Source: Bradyrhizobium sp. ISRA430 (GTDB lineage: Bacteria; Pseudomonadota; Alphaproteobacteria; Rhizobiales; Xanthobacteraceae). Taken from it: DNA of 64,000 nucleotides. Where the stretch lies: contig NZ_CP094516.1 in assembly GCF_029909975.1 (NCBI RefSeq), positions 3,906,001 through 3,970,000 on the forward strand, written 5' to 3'. Below are positions 38,545 to 47,943 of this stretch, piece by piece. Position 1 is the stretch's first letter, and each line of letters begins with the position of its first letter. Under the pieces are notes generated by a model. It saw only the letters and a list, made by a program, of their open reading frames with translations. It was not told the origin of the DNA and ran no database searches. A program made the translations under genes and the position numbers.

Positions 38545-38736
38545 ATTTTCCTCCTAAACCAATATTTGAGAATGGTGCCGGCTGCATCGGCCCCAGAGGG
38601 CCTGCAGCGTTGCGGTCTGTTCGTTCACCGGCTCTCGGCCGCCGGCATGTGGACAAGAGCCATCACCCGTCGCCGCAACATGCGGCGGGCGCAGCTCCTC
38701 GACTGGTTTGGTCTGGTCGCGCTTAGCGTAGGTACG

Positions 38737-39747
38737 CTAAAGCCAGTGTATGATCTGCCTCGCGACCTCTGCGGTCGAGATCCCGTAGCGGTCGTGCAGC
38801 GTCGGCAGTGCGCCGGCGTCAAGAAACTCGTCCGGCAATGCAATCTGGCGGAAACGCGGATGGACGCCCGAGCGCATCAGGACCGCCGCGACCGCCTCGC
38901 CGAGACCGCCGATCGTCGTGTGGTTTTCGGCAACGACGACAAGGCGGCCGGGCTTGCCGGCTTCACGCAAGATCGTCTCCGCATCGAGCGGCTTGATGGT
39001 TGGAACATGCAGCACCGCAGCATCGATGCGGTCGTTCTTCAGGCTTTGCACGGCCTCGAGGGCGCGCATGGTCATGATGCCGGATGAGATGACCAGGACG
39101 TCTTTCCCGTCACGGATCAGCTTGGCGTTTCCGAGTTCGAACTTGTAGTCATATTCGTCCAGCACGACCGGGACCTGGCCACGCAGCAGGCGCATGTAGA
39201 CCGGCCCGCGATGCGCCGCGATGGCGGGCACCAGTTGCTCGATTTCATGGGCATCGCAGGGATCGACGACCGTCATGTTGGGCATGGCGCGGAACAGCGC
39301 GAGATCTTCGGCGGCCTGGTGGCTCGGGCCATAGCCGGAGGTCAAGCCGGGCAATGCGCAGATGATCTTCACGTTGCGGTCTTCCTCCGCGATCGTCTGG
39401 TGAATGAAATCGTAGGCCCGCCGCGATGCGAACACGGCGTAGGTGGTCGCGAACGGCATGAACCCTTCTGCGGCCAACCCGGAGGCGGCGCCGAACAGCA
39501 GCTGCTCGGCCATGCCCATCTGATAATAGCGGTCCGGGAATTCCTTCGCGAAGATGTGCAGGTCGGTGTATTTGCCGAGGTCGGCCGTCATACCGACCAC
39601 CTCCGGCCGGCTGCGTGCGAGCTCAACAAGCGCGTTGCCGAAGGGCGCCGGCCTGGTTCGCTGTCCCTCGGCGGCGATCGAGGCGATCATGGCCGAGGTG
39701 GTCAGGCGGGGCTTGCCCGGTTGTGGTGCTGATCTGACGGTCTTCAT
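38737..39747 (-). CDS. Transketolase C-terminal subunit
   Basis: It has 336 residues and corresponds to the pyrimidine-binding and C-terminal domains of a split transketolase. It contains YYQMGMAEQLLFGAASGLA with the Glu that activates thiamin diphosphate, TSGYGPSHQAAEDLALFRAM, and the C-terminal TKC domain ending EVARQIIHWL. The ATG overlaps the stop of the N-terminal subunit (ATGA), so both are coupled. It would transfer two-carbon ketol units between sugars or sugar acids. The N-terminal partner is frameshifted here. Confidence 0.88.
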   Translation of the reverse strand: MKTVRSAPQPGKPRLTTSAMIASIAAEGQRTRPAPFGNALVELARSRPEVVGMTADLGKYTDLHIFAKEFPDRYYQMGMAEQLLFGAASGLAAEGFMPFATTYAVFASRRAYDFIHQTIAEEDRNVKIICALPGLTSGYGPSHQAAEDLALFRAMPNMTVVDPCDAHEIEQLVPAIAAHRGPVYMRLLRGQVPVVLDEYDYKFELGNAKLIRDGKDVLVISSGIMTMRALEAVQSLKNDRIDAAVLHVPTIKPLDAETILREAGKPGRLVVVAENHTTIGGLGEAVAAVLMRSGVHPRFRQIALPDEFLDAGALPTLHDRYGISTAEVARQIIHWL

Positions 39748-40594
39748 GCCTGCCTCCCGGCTTCCAGCGCGGCAAGCGCGAGCTGCCATTCATGCTGCTC
39801 GACGCGGATGAAATGGTTTTTCTCGCGCTGCTCGAGGAAGGGAACGCCCTTCCCCATCAGCGTGTCGGCAACGATCATTCGCGGCTTGGGCTCGGGATGG
39901 GACTTGGCGGCATCGAACGCGGCAACCACCGCATCGAGATCGTTGCCGTCGATGCGCTGTACGAACCAGCCGAACGCCTCGAGCTTCTCGACCAGCGGCT
40001 CGAAAGCCATCACCTGGTTCGAAGACCGTCCGCCTGCTGATTGTTGACGTCGACGATGCCGATGAGATTGTCGAGCTTGTAATGGCCAGCCGACTGGATG
40101 GCTTCCCAGACCGAGCCTTCGTCGAGTTCGCCATCGGAGAACAACGTGTAGACCCGGGCTCCGGATTTCTTGCGCTTGAGGCCGAGCCCCATGCCGACGG
40201 CGATGCTGAGGCCCAGTCCGAGCGATCCACCCGACATTTCCATGCCGGGCGTATAGGACGCCATGCCCGACATCGGCAGACGGCTCTCGTCGCTGCCGTA
40301 TGTTTCGAGCTCATCTTCGGGGACAATCCCGGCCTCGATCAACGCCGCATACAGCGCGATCGCATAATGCCCGTTCGAGAGAAGGAAGCGATCGCGCTCC
40401 TCCCAGGACGGATCTTCAGGCCGGTAGCGCATCGCGTGGAAGTAGGCCACGGCGAGAACGTCGGAAATGTCTAGCGCCTGCGCGATATAGCCCTGACCCT
40501 GGACTTCGCCCATGCGCAGCGCGTTGCGGCGAATGTTGTAGGCGCGGTCCGCCAGCTTGGGGGTGTTGGTCAGCGTGTTTACAGGCGTTTCCAT
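39744..40594 (-). pseudogene. Transketolase N-terminal subunit with one frameshift
   Basis: The first 194 codons contain the thiamin-diphosphate domain: LLSNGHYAIALYAALIEAG, GGSLGLGLSIAVGMGLGLKR and the GDGE-like SDGELDEGSVWEAI with NLIGIVDVNNQQADG. The frame then stops at 40010. Shifting one base at about 40015 restores FEPLVEKLEAFGWFVQRIDG to the normal end (PFLEQREKNHFIRVEQHEWQ). A single missing base explains it: either a true recent mutation or a sequencing error. All catalytic residues are otherwise kept. Confidence 0.75.
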
Positions 40595-40618
40595 CGATCT
40601 CGACCTTGTCTCGCTGTC

Positions 40619-41368
40619 TCAGTGGATAAGCATCCCGCCGTTGACGTCGATCACGGCGCCGGTGACGTAGGAGGATAGATCCGAGGCCAGGAAGGTGTAG
40701 ATGCCGGCAACGTCTTCTGCGGTGCCGAGACGATTGAGCGGAATGCCTTCCAGGATCTTCGCCCTCATCTCGTCGGTCAGCTTGCCGGCGGTGATATCGG
40801 TGCCGATCAGGCCGGGCGTGACGCAGTTGACGCGGATGCCGTCCGGGCCGAACTCGCGGGCCATCGCCTTGGCGAGACCCAGCACACCGGCCTTCGCCGC
40901 CGAATAATGCGGGCCGCCGAAGATTCCACCGCCGCGCTGCGCCGAGACCGACGACATGCAGGCGATGGATCCGGACTTCCGCGCGCGCATATGCGGGATC
41001 ACAGCCTGGGAGAGGAACAGAATGCCCTTCAGATTGACGTCCTGAATGCGATCCCAATCAGCCGGCGAGATATCGAGGAACTTGACCGGCTGGGTGATGC
41101 CCGCATTGTTGATCAGGATATCGATGCCGCCGAAGGCCTCGACCGCGCGGGCGACCGCCTGCTCGCAGGACGGCTTGTCGGCGACGTCGCAATCCAGCCC
41201 GATGTGCGATTTTCCGAGCGAAGCCGCAGCATCCGCTGCCGCGGCGGCGTCGATGTCGAGAATGGCGACCCGAGCGCCCTCGGCGGCGAACCGCCGGGCC
41301 GTGGCCAGCCCGATGCCGCGCGGCGAGGCCGCGCCCGAAATGATGGCCGTCTTACCGCTGAGCAGCAT
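40619..41368 (-). CDS. Short-chain dehydrogenase/reductase
   Basis: This is a 249-residue classical SDR. The NAD(P)-binding motif is SGAASPRGIGLATA, NNAG is present, and the catalytic Ser-Tyr-Lys appear as MSSVSAQ...HYSAAKAGV. The C-terminus DVNGGMLIH is typical of the FabG group. The start is the ATG after GGGAGGAAC; longer frames upstream lack support. It heads the minus-strand catabolic cluster (SDR, transketolase, TRAP) and is divergent from the LysR gene, so it probably oxidises or reduces the imported sugar compound. Confidence 0.88.
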   Translation of the reverse strand: MLLSGKTAIISGAASPRGIGLATARRFAAEGARVAILDIDAAAAADAAASLGKSHIGLDCDVADKPSCEQAVARAVEAFGGIDILINNAGITQPVKFLDISPADWDRIQDVNLKGILFLSQAVIPHMRARKSGSIACMSSVSAQRGGGIFGGPHYSAAKAGVLGLAKAMAREFGPDGIRVNCVTPGLIGTDITAGKLTDEMRAKILEGIPLNRLGTAEDVAGIYTFLASDLSSYVTGAVIDVNGGMLIH

Positions 41369-41385
41369 CAGTTCCTCCCGCGAAA

Positions 41386-41407
41386 TTGTTTTTCCTTGGC
41401 AAGACAA
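41386..41407. promoter_or_regulatory. Candidate LysR-type operator between SDR and LysR genes
   Basis: In the 108-base divergent gap, TTGT...CTTGGCAAG...ACAA is a dyad with outer TTGT/ACAA and an inner CTTG/CAAG. It fits the loose T-N11-A dyad form of LysR operators. Evidence is position and symmetry only. Confidence 0.35.
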
Positions 41408-41476
41408 ATGAACCGCGGAGGCGCAACGGACAAGCGCACAGTTGTCACGGATCGATGAATCTGGTTCACTTATGGA

Positions 41477-42373
41477 ATGCTGTCGAATGTCCCGATATCG
41501 GCAATTCGCGCCTTTGAGGCCGCTGCTCGCACCGGATCGTTTCGCGATGCGGCGAATGAGCTTCACCTGACGCCGAGTGCGGTCAGTCATGCCATCCGCA
41601 AGCTGGAGGACACGCTTCGGACCGTTCTGTTCGAGCGCAGTGCGCGATCAGTTCGGCTCACGCCAGCCGGCGAAAATCTGATGCGCCACACGGGAGCGGC
41701 GTTCGATCAGCTCCGCCGCGGTCTCGAGGAAGTCGCTGCGCGCGGTCCGCAATTGGTGCGCGTCCACTCAGCCCCGAGCTTTGCCGCGCAATGGCTGGCA
41801 CCGCGGCTTGCACAGTTTCTGGCCGCTTATCCGAAGCTCGAGGTGCGGCTGGCTGCCAGCACGGACTATGCGCGTTTCAGCAACGATGATTTTGATATCG
41901 ACATCGTCTACGGTCCGCCTCGAGCGGAAGGTGTCGAGGTCGTTCCTCTGCCGGAAGAGACGGTCACCCCGCTCTGCTCCCCCGCGCTTGCAAAATCAAT
42001 CAGGAAAGCTGCCGATCTCCTCGATCAAACGCTCATCCGTTCCGACGTGAAGCAGGTTCAGTGGCACCAGTGGTTCACGGCGAACGGATTGGAATCACCT
42101 GCGCTCCACGGCATGAGGTTCGATCGCAGCTTTCTGGCAATCGCAACGGCTGCGGAGGGATTGGGAGTAGCGTTGGAATCAACGCTCCTGGCCGAACGCG
42201 AGCTGGCGAGCGGGCGACTAGTTGCGCCGCTGGCAGGGCGCGCCAACGATATCCGCTACGTCGGCCATCGCCTGATCTACCCGCGCGCCAGCCGACAGAG
42301 ATCTGCGGTACGAGCCTTTGCAGATTGGCTCGTGGCGCAACTCGCTGGCGAGACCGCAGGTTCCTCGCACTAA
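41477..42373 (+). CDS. LysR-family regulator (GcvA-like)
   Basis: This is a 298-residue LysR regulator. The N-terminal winged helix-turn-helix starts ISAIRAFEAAARTGSFRDAA and continues ELHLTPSAVSHAIRKLED, the GcvA-type sequence. The C-terminal effector domain follows to residue 290. It is divergently oriented to the SDR/transketolase/TRAP cluster and most likely controls it in response to the imported compound. The ATG at 41477 has a weak ribosome-binding site. Confidence 0.9.
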   Translation: MLSNVPISAIRAFEAAARTGSFRDAANELHLTPSAVSHAIRKLEDTLRTVLFERSARSVRLTPAGENLMRHTGAAFDQLRRGLEEVAARGPQLVRVHSAPSFAAQWLAPRLAQFLAAYPKLEVRLAASTDYARFSNDDFDIDIVYGPPRAEGVEVVPLPEETVTPLCSPALAKSIRKAADLLDQTLIRSDVKQVQWHQWFTANGLESPALHGMRFDRSFLAIATAAEGLGVALESTLLAERELASGRLVAPLAGRANDIRYVGHRLIYPRASRQRSAVRAFADWLVAQLAGETAGSSH

Positions 42374-42449
42374 GATCGAAGTCAAGCCGAGCATCACCGC
42401 AACCAAGCAAGCGTGCGGCTGTTTTGCGTCTCGAGCTCCGACGGTCGCG

Positions 42450-43005
42450 TCTTCAACGCATCGAAGTCGGCGCCAAAGCCAAAAGAAAGCGCAACAATAC
42501 CTCATGGCATGGACTTCTGTGCGGCCTACTCGGCCTAGCCGCCTTGCTGGACGAGGCTCGCCGATCCGACCCAGCCTGGTATCGCGAGTTGGGGGCGGCG
42601 GTGCCGTACTCCACGGATATGCGGCAGAAGTGCGCCGCGCGGCTCGCAACATCCGAAGGAACGCTGTTCATGGAATGGAAATTGCTGGCGCTGAGGACTG
42701 AAAGCGGTAAGCCGAACGACAAGGCGCTGACGGAGATCCTTTCGCCATATCGTCAGCATCGCAGCGCCCTGACCGACGGTCTTAGGCTCAGCAAATCGAA
42801 CTTTGCCGGGGCCAAAGCAATCGTCATTGCAGGCTACAGCTACAAGGACATGCCGCTTGAGCCCGCTATCGGAGCATTTGAAGCGTCCGCGGCAACGGTC
42901 GTGAAGCTTAGCCAGCGCTCTGAGGCAAGCTTCTCCGGGCTATCCCATCCCGTGCATCAGGAAGGAAAAGTCTTCGCTTGGCTCATTGAAGGCGAAGCCA
43001 ATTGA
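42450..43005 (+). pseudogene. Uncharacterised gene, apparently 5' truncated
   Basis: The frame carries protein-like sequence in its last 185 codons: LLGLAALLDEARRSDPAWYR, then STDMRQKCAARLATSEGTLF, then GAKAIVIAGYSYKDMPLEPA. There is no good start: the only internal Met near the front is in MEWKLLALRTESG, and the upstream part overlaps the LysR gene. I recognise no family. It looks like the 3' portion of a longer gene, joined to the LysR end. Confidence 0.4.
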
Positions 43006-43181
43006 AACCGCGAATCTCCTCAAGCTGGCTGGAATAAGACTTTAGGGACGATACACGCGGTGCCAAGGCACCCCGATGACCGCGCAGGCAAGTCGGCTCT
43101 ACCAAAAGCTAGGCGGTGTCGGCTGATGCACGAGACGAGGCCGTCCAGTCCCCCAAGTCCGCCTTTTACCCACCTCTGATA

Positions 43182-44975
43182 TCACCCTTCGGGCACCCCG
43201 GCCATACGCATCCCCTGAATGACGCGCCTGCCTTGCTCGCGAAACGTCGAATCGTCGCTAAATGGAATGGCTTTCAGGCGACGGATGGTGAAAGTTGGAT
43301 TCAGCGCAAGTCCCTTTTTGACGGCACCTCGCGCCTCATCCAGTTTCCCGAGATGTGCGAGCGCAGCGGCGAGTTCGAAATATGCTATTGGAAAGTTTGA
43401 GTTATCATTCAGACTTCGACGAAACCATACAACTGCTTCGGCATCCGCTCCGAGCATCAATTTGCTGAAACCGACCCAAAACATCCATCGATGTGCACCT
43501 TCGTCGCGAGGAGACAAGCGTATCGCTTCGTATATGTGTGCCTCTGTTTCTTCGGCGCGTCCGATAAAATATTTGGCGACACCGATGAAAGCATGGGCTT
43601 CCGCCAAATTCGGATTTAAAGCCAACGCGTGCTCGCATTCCGCGATGCCTTCCGTCCCGCGCTTGGTACAGAACAAGACGCACCCCAGAAACGCGTGAGC
43701 AAGGGCGTACTGTGGGGCCAAGGATAAAGCCTTATTCAAGGCCGTTTCAGCCGCGGCATAAAGCGCGTCAGGGTTGTCGGTGAAATTAATGCCAGCGTTT
43801 GCTATATCGATAGCTGCGATGCCTACCAGCGCCTCGACATTGTCGGGATCAAGCTCTAAGGCACGTTCGAAGAAACTTCCTGCCTGCGCCAGGTGGGCAG
43901 GGGTCCAACCCTTGTTCCAACGGGCCATCCCCTGGAAATACAGGTCTAGTGCGCTTGGGTGCAATGAGCGTTCCGCTCGCCTTGCCTCAGCGGCGATGAG
44001 TTGAGCATTCAGCGCGTTGGCCAGTCTCGATACGATTTCATCTTGCATCTCGAAGAGATCAGAAATCGGCTTGTCAAAACGGTCGGCCCAAAGGTGAGCA
44101 CCCGTTTCGGCATCGACAAGCTGAACGTTCACCCGGAGCTGGTTTTCGCTGCGCTGCACCGAACCTTCGAGCGCGTAGCGGATGTTCAACTCGCGCCCGA
44201 TCTTCTTGAGGTCGAGCGCTTTGCCCTTGTAAGTGAATGCGGTGTGTCTGCCGATCACGAATGAGCCTTTGATGCGCGACAGATCAGTGGTCAAACTCTC
44301 GGTCACGCCATCCACGAAATAGTCCTGCTCCGGATCGCCGCTGAGGTTGGCGAAGGGCAGTACAACGATGGAAAGACGAGGTGGTGAAAGCGAGCCCGAC
44401 CTTGCGTCGTTTGTAGCTGGGCTGGTTGCTCCCTGGACCATGGCATAGGCCCGGATGGCGTGGGGGATGTTTTTGAGGGTCTGCTCGCCCAGATCAGCGA
44501 ACTCGATAGCCACCTTGCCCCGAACATGCGCGTACACCAACGACGATACGCAGATGCCACCGGGTTCGGCAATCCCCTCAAGCCTCGCAGCAATATTTAC
44601 GTCATCTCCAAAGATGTCATGAGGCTCGACAATCACGTCGCCGATATTGACGCCGACACGGAAAGCAATTCGCCTGTCCTCTACCTCGCCTGCTGTAATG
44701 TCCTTGATGCGGGTCTGGAATTTCATCGCAGCCCGAACCGCTTCGACCGCGCTCGGAAACTCTGCCAATAACCCGTCCCCCGTGTTCTTTACGATGCGGC
44801 CGCCGTGTTCGGCGATTGCCGGATGGACAACCTCGGTCAGGAGAGCACTCAGTTTGGCGTGGGTAGCTTCTTCGTCGTGGTGCATAAGTCGCGAATAACC
44901 AGCCACATCGGCGGCCAGTATCGCCGATAACCTGCGCTCGACCCGGCTTGGTGGTTTCTGAGGCATGGCCTGCAT
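43182..44975 (-). CDS. Class III adenylate cyclase with TolB-like and TPR domains
   Basis: It has about 597 residues from the ATG at 44975 (another in-frame ATG is at 44966). Residues about 10-185 form the cyclase domain: LAADVAGYSRLM with the metal Asp, then NTGDGLLAEFPS, and DDVNIAARLEG. Next comes a TolB-like region (LSIVVLPFANLSGDPEQDYF, then VDGVTESLTTDLSRI), then TPR repeats (AGSFFERALELDPDNVEALV onward). This architecture is very common in rhizobia; it makes cAMP in response to unknown partners. It stands alone on the minus strand. Confidence 0.88.
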   Translation of the reverse strand: MQAMPQKPPSRVERRLSAILAADVAGYSRLMHHDEEATHAKLSALLTEVVHPAIAEHGGRIVKNTGDGLLAEFPSAVEAVRAAMKFQTRIKDITAGEVEDRRIAFRVGVNIGDVIVEPHDIFGDDVNIAARLEGIAEPGGICVSSLVYAHVRGKVAIEFADLGEQTLKNIPHAIRAYAMVQGATSPATNDARSGSLSPPRLSIVVLPFANLSGDPEQDYFVDGVTESLTTDLSRIKGSFVIGRHTAFTYKGKALDLKKIGRELNIRYALEGSVQRSENQLRVNVQLVDAETGAHLWADRFDKPISDLFEMQDEIVSRLANALNAQLIAAEARRAERSLHPSALDLYFQGMARWNKGWTPAHLAQAGSFFERALELDPDNVEALVGIAAIDIANAGINFTDNPDALYAAAETALNKALSLAPQYALAHAFLGCVLFCTKRGTEGIAECEHALALNPNLAEAHAFIGVAKYFIGRAEETEAHIYEAIRLSPRDEGAHRWMFWVGFSKLMLGADAEAVVWFRRSLNDNSNFPIAYFELAAALAHLGKLDEARGAVKKGLALNPTFTIRRLKAIPFSDDSTFREQGRRVIQGMRMAGVPEG

Positions 44976-45155
44976 CCCGACCCAAACGATACTGTACATC
45001 GGATCAGACCGCAGCACCAAAAATGCGCATAGACGGATGCCGCCCGTGCTATTGGGCTCTGCGCGGTCGTGGGAATGCACAGTCCAGGGAAAAGGGCCGC
45101 ACCGCAGGGCTCCGAATGAGATACCTTGGGTGCGGCCTTTGTCTTGCGCGAGCGG

Positions 45156-45920
45156 CTACGCCGCCTTCACGAGTTCGCTCTTTCCACCCCTGCCCCTGCT
45201 GGCAACGTAGGTAATGCCCATCGTCTTAAGGGCCAATGTGGTCCTGTGGTTCTCATTGCGAAGGTTCTTCTGCAGGTCCTTCTTGGCGCTCGATTTGAGC
45301 CCAAGCTCACGCGCAACCACCGTCATCGACGTGCGCCCCGGAGCCCGGTTGCCCATGAAGGTCAACAAACGCTCATGAGGCGTCCCCGCGCTTCCCCTGC
45401 GAACCTTCGGACCATCAGGCTCGAAGGGCCAATCGACGACCTGGAGCCCCGGCATCTCGCGCCGAATAACGGCGAGAATGTCATCCCCTTGGTCGCCCGA
45501 CGGAAGCACGATGAACACATCGGCAGGAGGGCATCCACCGCGATCATCAGTAACGTGGCGGCACCGGATGCGGTTGATCGCCTGAACGAAGGAGGCTGAT
45601 ACCTGTCTCCGAACCATGTGCTCACGGAGGTCCACCTGACCCTTCCATGTCGGGTTACCCAAGGTGACACCGCGAGCCTTGGCGGCCGATAGGGCCTGCC
45701 GGGTGCGCGTGGAGATTCGACTGCAACTTGCCCAGAGAGCAGCCTCCCTTGGTGTTTTAGCCGTGGCGCGTTTCCCCACCTCAGCTTTCCAGGCTTCGGT
45801 ATCGGCCTTGTCTCGCTCCCAACAGCCTTCGTAGAACTCCTTGCTCGTTGTGTAGAACGTGCCGGAGTGTGCGGGGACAATGCCGACGATGGCGAAAGAC
45901 AGAATAGCCAAGTAACGCAT
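45156..45920 (-). CDS. Chimeric reading frame: exported N-terminus, resolvase piece, unknown C-terminus
   Basis: This is a 254-residue frame that seems stitched from three sources. Residues 1-18 are a signal peptide (MRYLAILSFAIVGIVPAHSG), followed by a Cys-bearing region ending AALWASC. Residues about 70-90 (RTRQALSAAKARGVTLGNP) copy the helix typical of serine resolvases. The last 160 residues include RRQVSASFVQAINRIRCRHV and a Lys-rich helix-turn-helix-like end. A resolvase-type linker in an exported protein makes no functional sense, so this is probably a fusion made by recombination and may not be functional. Confidence 0.4.
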   Translation of the reverse strand: MRYLAILSFAIVGIVPAHSGTFYTTSKEFYEGCWERDKADTEAWKAEVGKRATAKTPREAALWASCSRISTRTRQALSAAKARGVTLGNPTWKGQVDLREHMVRRQVSASFVQAINRIRCRHVTDDRGGCPPADVFIVLPSGDQGDDILAVIRREMPGLQVVDWPFEPDGPKVRRGSAGTPHERLLTFMGNRAPGRTSMTVVARELGLKSSAKKDLQKNLRNENHRTTLALKTMGITYVASRGRGGKSELVKAA

Positions 45921-46100
45921 GAAATTCCTGATGGATTGAGTTGAGCAAGCGCGTGCGCTTTACGCGAAAAATGAGGGCACGACCACAATGTTATCCATCA
46001 GAACGAAACTCGAACATCGAATCAAGTGTGGATATAAGCTCGGACAAGCCTTCCATCCTGAGTTGCGGCATATATGTTCTAGACTTTCTCCGGTTGCCAG

Positions 46101-46979
46101 ATGCCTTTTACCGTTGCCGATTCTTTCGCGCGCTTGCGCTCCAATCTTGAAATCACGGACATCCAAACGTCTGTTGTTTCGACACGTCAGCAAACCATCC
46201 GGCGCACGGTGGCCAACGGCCTCGCGGTGGTCGATGATTTCCTGACCGGCTCCTACGCTCGGTCCACGATGATTTCCCCGCTGAGTGAAGCTGACATCGA
46301 CATCTTCGTCTGCCTCGACCCATCTTATTTCCATCGCTACAACAACGCCAATGGCGGACCCGCAGGGCTCCTCGATCTTGCGAAGCAGACGATACGGCGA
46401 ACCTACACGACGACCCCTGACATCAGCCGCAACGGCCAGGCGGTGACCATCCGGTTTTCCGATTTTGTGGTGGACGTGGTGATTGGCTTCCACCGAAACG
46501 GCGGCGGTTACATCATCGCCAATTCGGTGAACAACTTCTGGCTTGAGACCGACCCAAAAAAGCACGTCGAGATTTTCAGCGAAGCCAACAAAGCGCATAG
46601 CGGCAATCTGGTCCCGCTCATCAAGATGATTAAGAGCTGGAACAAGGCCCACGGCTCATTCTTTCGCTCCTTCCATCTCGAAGTCCTCGCCCTTGAAGCC
46701 CTGAAAGGCGTTATCATTACCGACTTCCCTTCGGGGCTGAGGTTTTTCTTCCAGAAGGCCGCAACCCTTGTGAGAGGGAAGAACCCCGACCTTGCAGGGT
46801 ACGGCGACGACATCGGTCGTTACATCACCCAAGCGACTCTCGGTGAGGCATCTCAAAAGTTTCAGGGCGCGTTCAACATGGCCGCGGCGGCCGAGCAGTA
46901 CGCGAACCGTGGCCAAGTGCGCCAAGCAATCGAAATCTGGAGACACCTCCTCCCTAACCATTTCCCCGCCTATGGCTAA
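46101..46979 (+). CDS. CD-NTase (SMODS-type nucleotidyltransferase)
   Basis: It has 292 residues with the signature of cGAS/DncV-like nucleotidyltransferases, which make cyclic oligonucleotides on phage infection. The active-site motif is Gly50-Ser51 (GSYARST) followed by ADID with Asp65 and Asp67; a third Asp is at 125 in FVVDVVIGF. NLVPLIKMIKSWNKAHG and the HLEVLALEAL helix belong to the C-terminal helical domain. The stop overlaps the start of the SLATT gene by 8 bases, indicating a two-gene unit. The product nucleotide cannot be predicted. Confidence 0.82.
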   Translation: MPFTVADSFARLRSNLEITDIQTSVVSTRQQTIRRTVANGLAVVDDFLTGSYARSTMISPLSEADIDIFVCLDPSYFHRYNNANGGPAGLLDLAKQTIRRTYTTTPDISRNGQAVTIRFSDFVVDVVIGFHRNGGGYIIANSVNNFWLETDPKKHVEIFSEANKAHSGNLVPLIKMIKSWNKAHGSFFRSFHLEVLALEALKGVIITDFPSGLRFFFQKAATLVRGKNPDLAGYGDDIGRYITQATLGEASQKFQGAFNMAAAAEQYANRGQVRQAIEIWRHLLPNHFPAYG

Positions 46980-47604
46980 ATCACTCCAACCCACTACCGG
47001 CGAGCTTCCCCCGTCCCAAGCGCGGCCGCAGATCGTGGACGAAGCAAAGCGCCTAGAGGAAACAACCCTTTGCTCGTCTAAGGGCCATCACAACGCCGCC
47101 GCAGCGTGGGCGTCAGCGCATTTATGGTTGGGGCTGCCGACAACTATCCTCTCCACCCTGGTCGGTGCCGCATCGTTTGCTCAGTTCGCAAAACAGAGCC
47201 CAGAGATTGCGCTTGCAGCCGGCTGCATTTCCATCGCCATCGCGGTGCTCTCTGGTATCATCACCTTCCTTAATCCGAACAAGCGTGAAGCTGCTCACCT
47301 TGCCGCCGCCCATGCATTTGACCGGCTCAATAATGAGGCTCGCGTCTTTTGGTCTGTGGACTGCTGGCTTGAGAAATCGGAGGTCGTCCTCGGCGCGAAA
47401 CTCCGCGACCTGATTGACCGCAAGGCAGACCTCAACACGAAAAGCCCACAGATTCCTCGGCGGGCTTACGAAAGAGCAAAGGCTGGTATCGACGCTGGTG
47501 AGGCTGACTTCAAGGTCGATAAGGTCAATCAAAACTCAGCTCAGCCGACCATTTTCTCTCCACCTCAGCCCGCCGCCATACCGCGCCCAATAACTTCGGC
47601 TTAA
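46972..47604 (+). CDS. SLATT-domain two-helix membrane protein (putative effector)
   Basis: It has 210 residues. Two membrane helices are seen at about 52-70 and 79-100, with a short loop and a conserved-looking NPNKREAAHLAAAHAFDRLN segment after them, then Glu/Arg-rich helices and a Pro-rich tail. This is the SLATT plan, a family proposed to act as pore-forming effectors next to nucleotide-signalling enzymes. The ATG lies inside the last codons of the CD-NTase gene. I infer that the pair forms a signalling/abortive-infection system; no accessory Cap2/Cap3 genes are nearby. Confidence 0.7.
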   Translation: MAKSLQPTTGELPPSQARPQIVDEAKRLEETTLCSSKGHHNAAAAWASAHLWLGLPTTILSTLVGAASFAQFAKQSPEIALAAGCISIAIAVLSGIITFLNPNKREAAHLAAAHAFDRLNNEARVFWSVDCWLEKSEVVLGAKLRDLIDRKADLNTKSPQIPRRAYERAKAGIDAGEADFKVDKVNQNSAQPTIFSPPQPAAIPRPITSA

Positions 47605-47857
47605 TCCATGATGCCGTTCACTGTGCTGCTTTCGGCCAGCGCTCCAGCGCCGCAATCTGTTCGAAACCCTTGTTGGTGGTAGCGAGACGTGCAACCCCGC
47701 CGCAGAGAGCCTGATTTGCGCTGATTTCAGAGCCATGCTGAGGCATTCGGTCCTTTCCCTAGGGAGCGCCATTCGAGCCAAACTGTGGCCGCCTTGCTCT
47801 CTCGCGAGCACAAGGACCGCGTGCTCAGGCACATGTTCGTACCGCTTGGCACAGTTC

Positions 47858-47877
47858 TGTCACAGGCAACTGTGACA
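47858..47877. terminator. Hairpin with GCAA tetraloop between SLATT gene and tRNA-Arg
   Basis: TGTCACAG and CTGTGACA form a perfect 8-bp stem closed by a GCAA tetraloop, 254 bases after the SLATT stop. No T-run follows. It may be a terminator or an RNA structure; the rest of the 47605-48017 gap has no recognised gene. Confidence 0.4.
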
Positions 47878-47915
47878 CGCCACGCACTCTTGCACGGTAT
47901 CGCGAGCGCGCCTGT

Positions 47916-47943
47916 TTGAAGGCTTACCTAAGTGTGCTATTAT
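47916..47943 (+). promoter_or_regulatory. Sigma-70-type promoter for tRNA-Arg
   Basis: TTGAAG at 47916-47921 and TATTAT at 47938-47943 are separated by 16 bases. The -10 lies 75 bases before the tRNA 5' end. It is one of the few AT-rich spots nearby. Confidence 0.55.
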
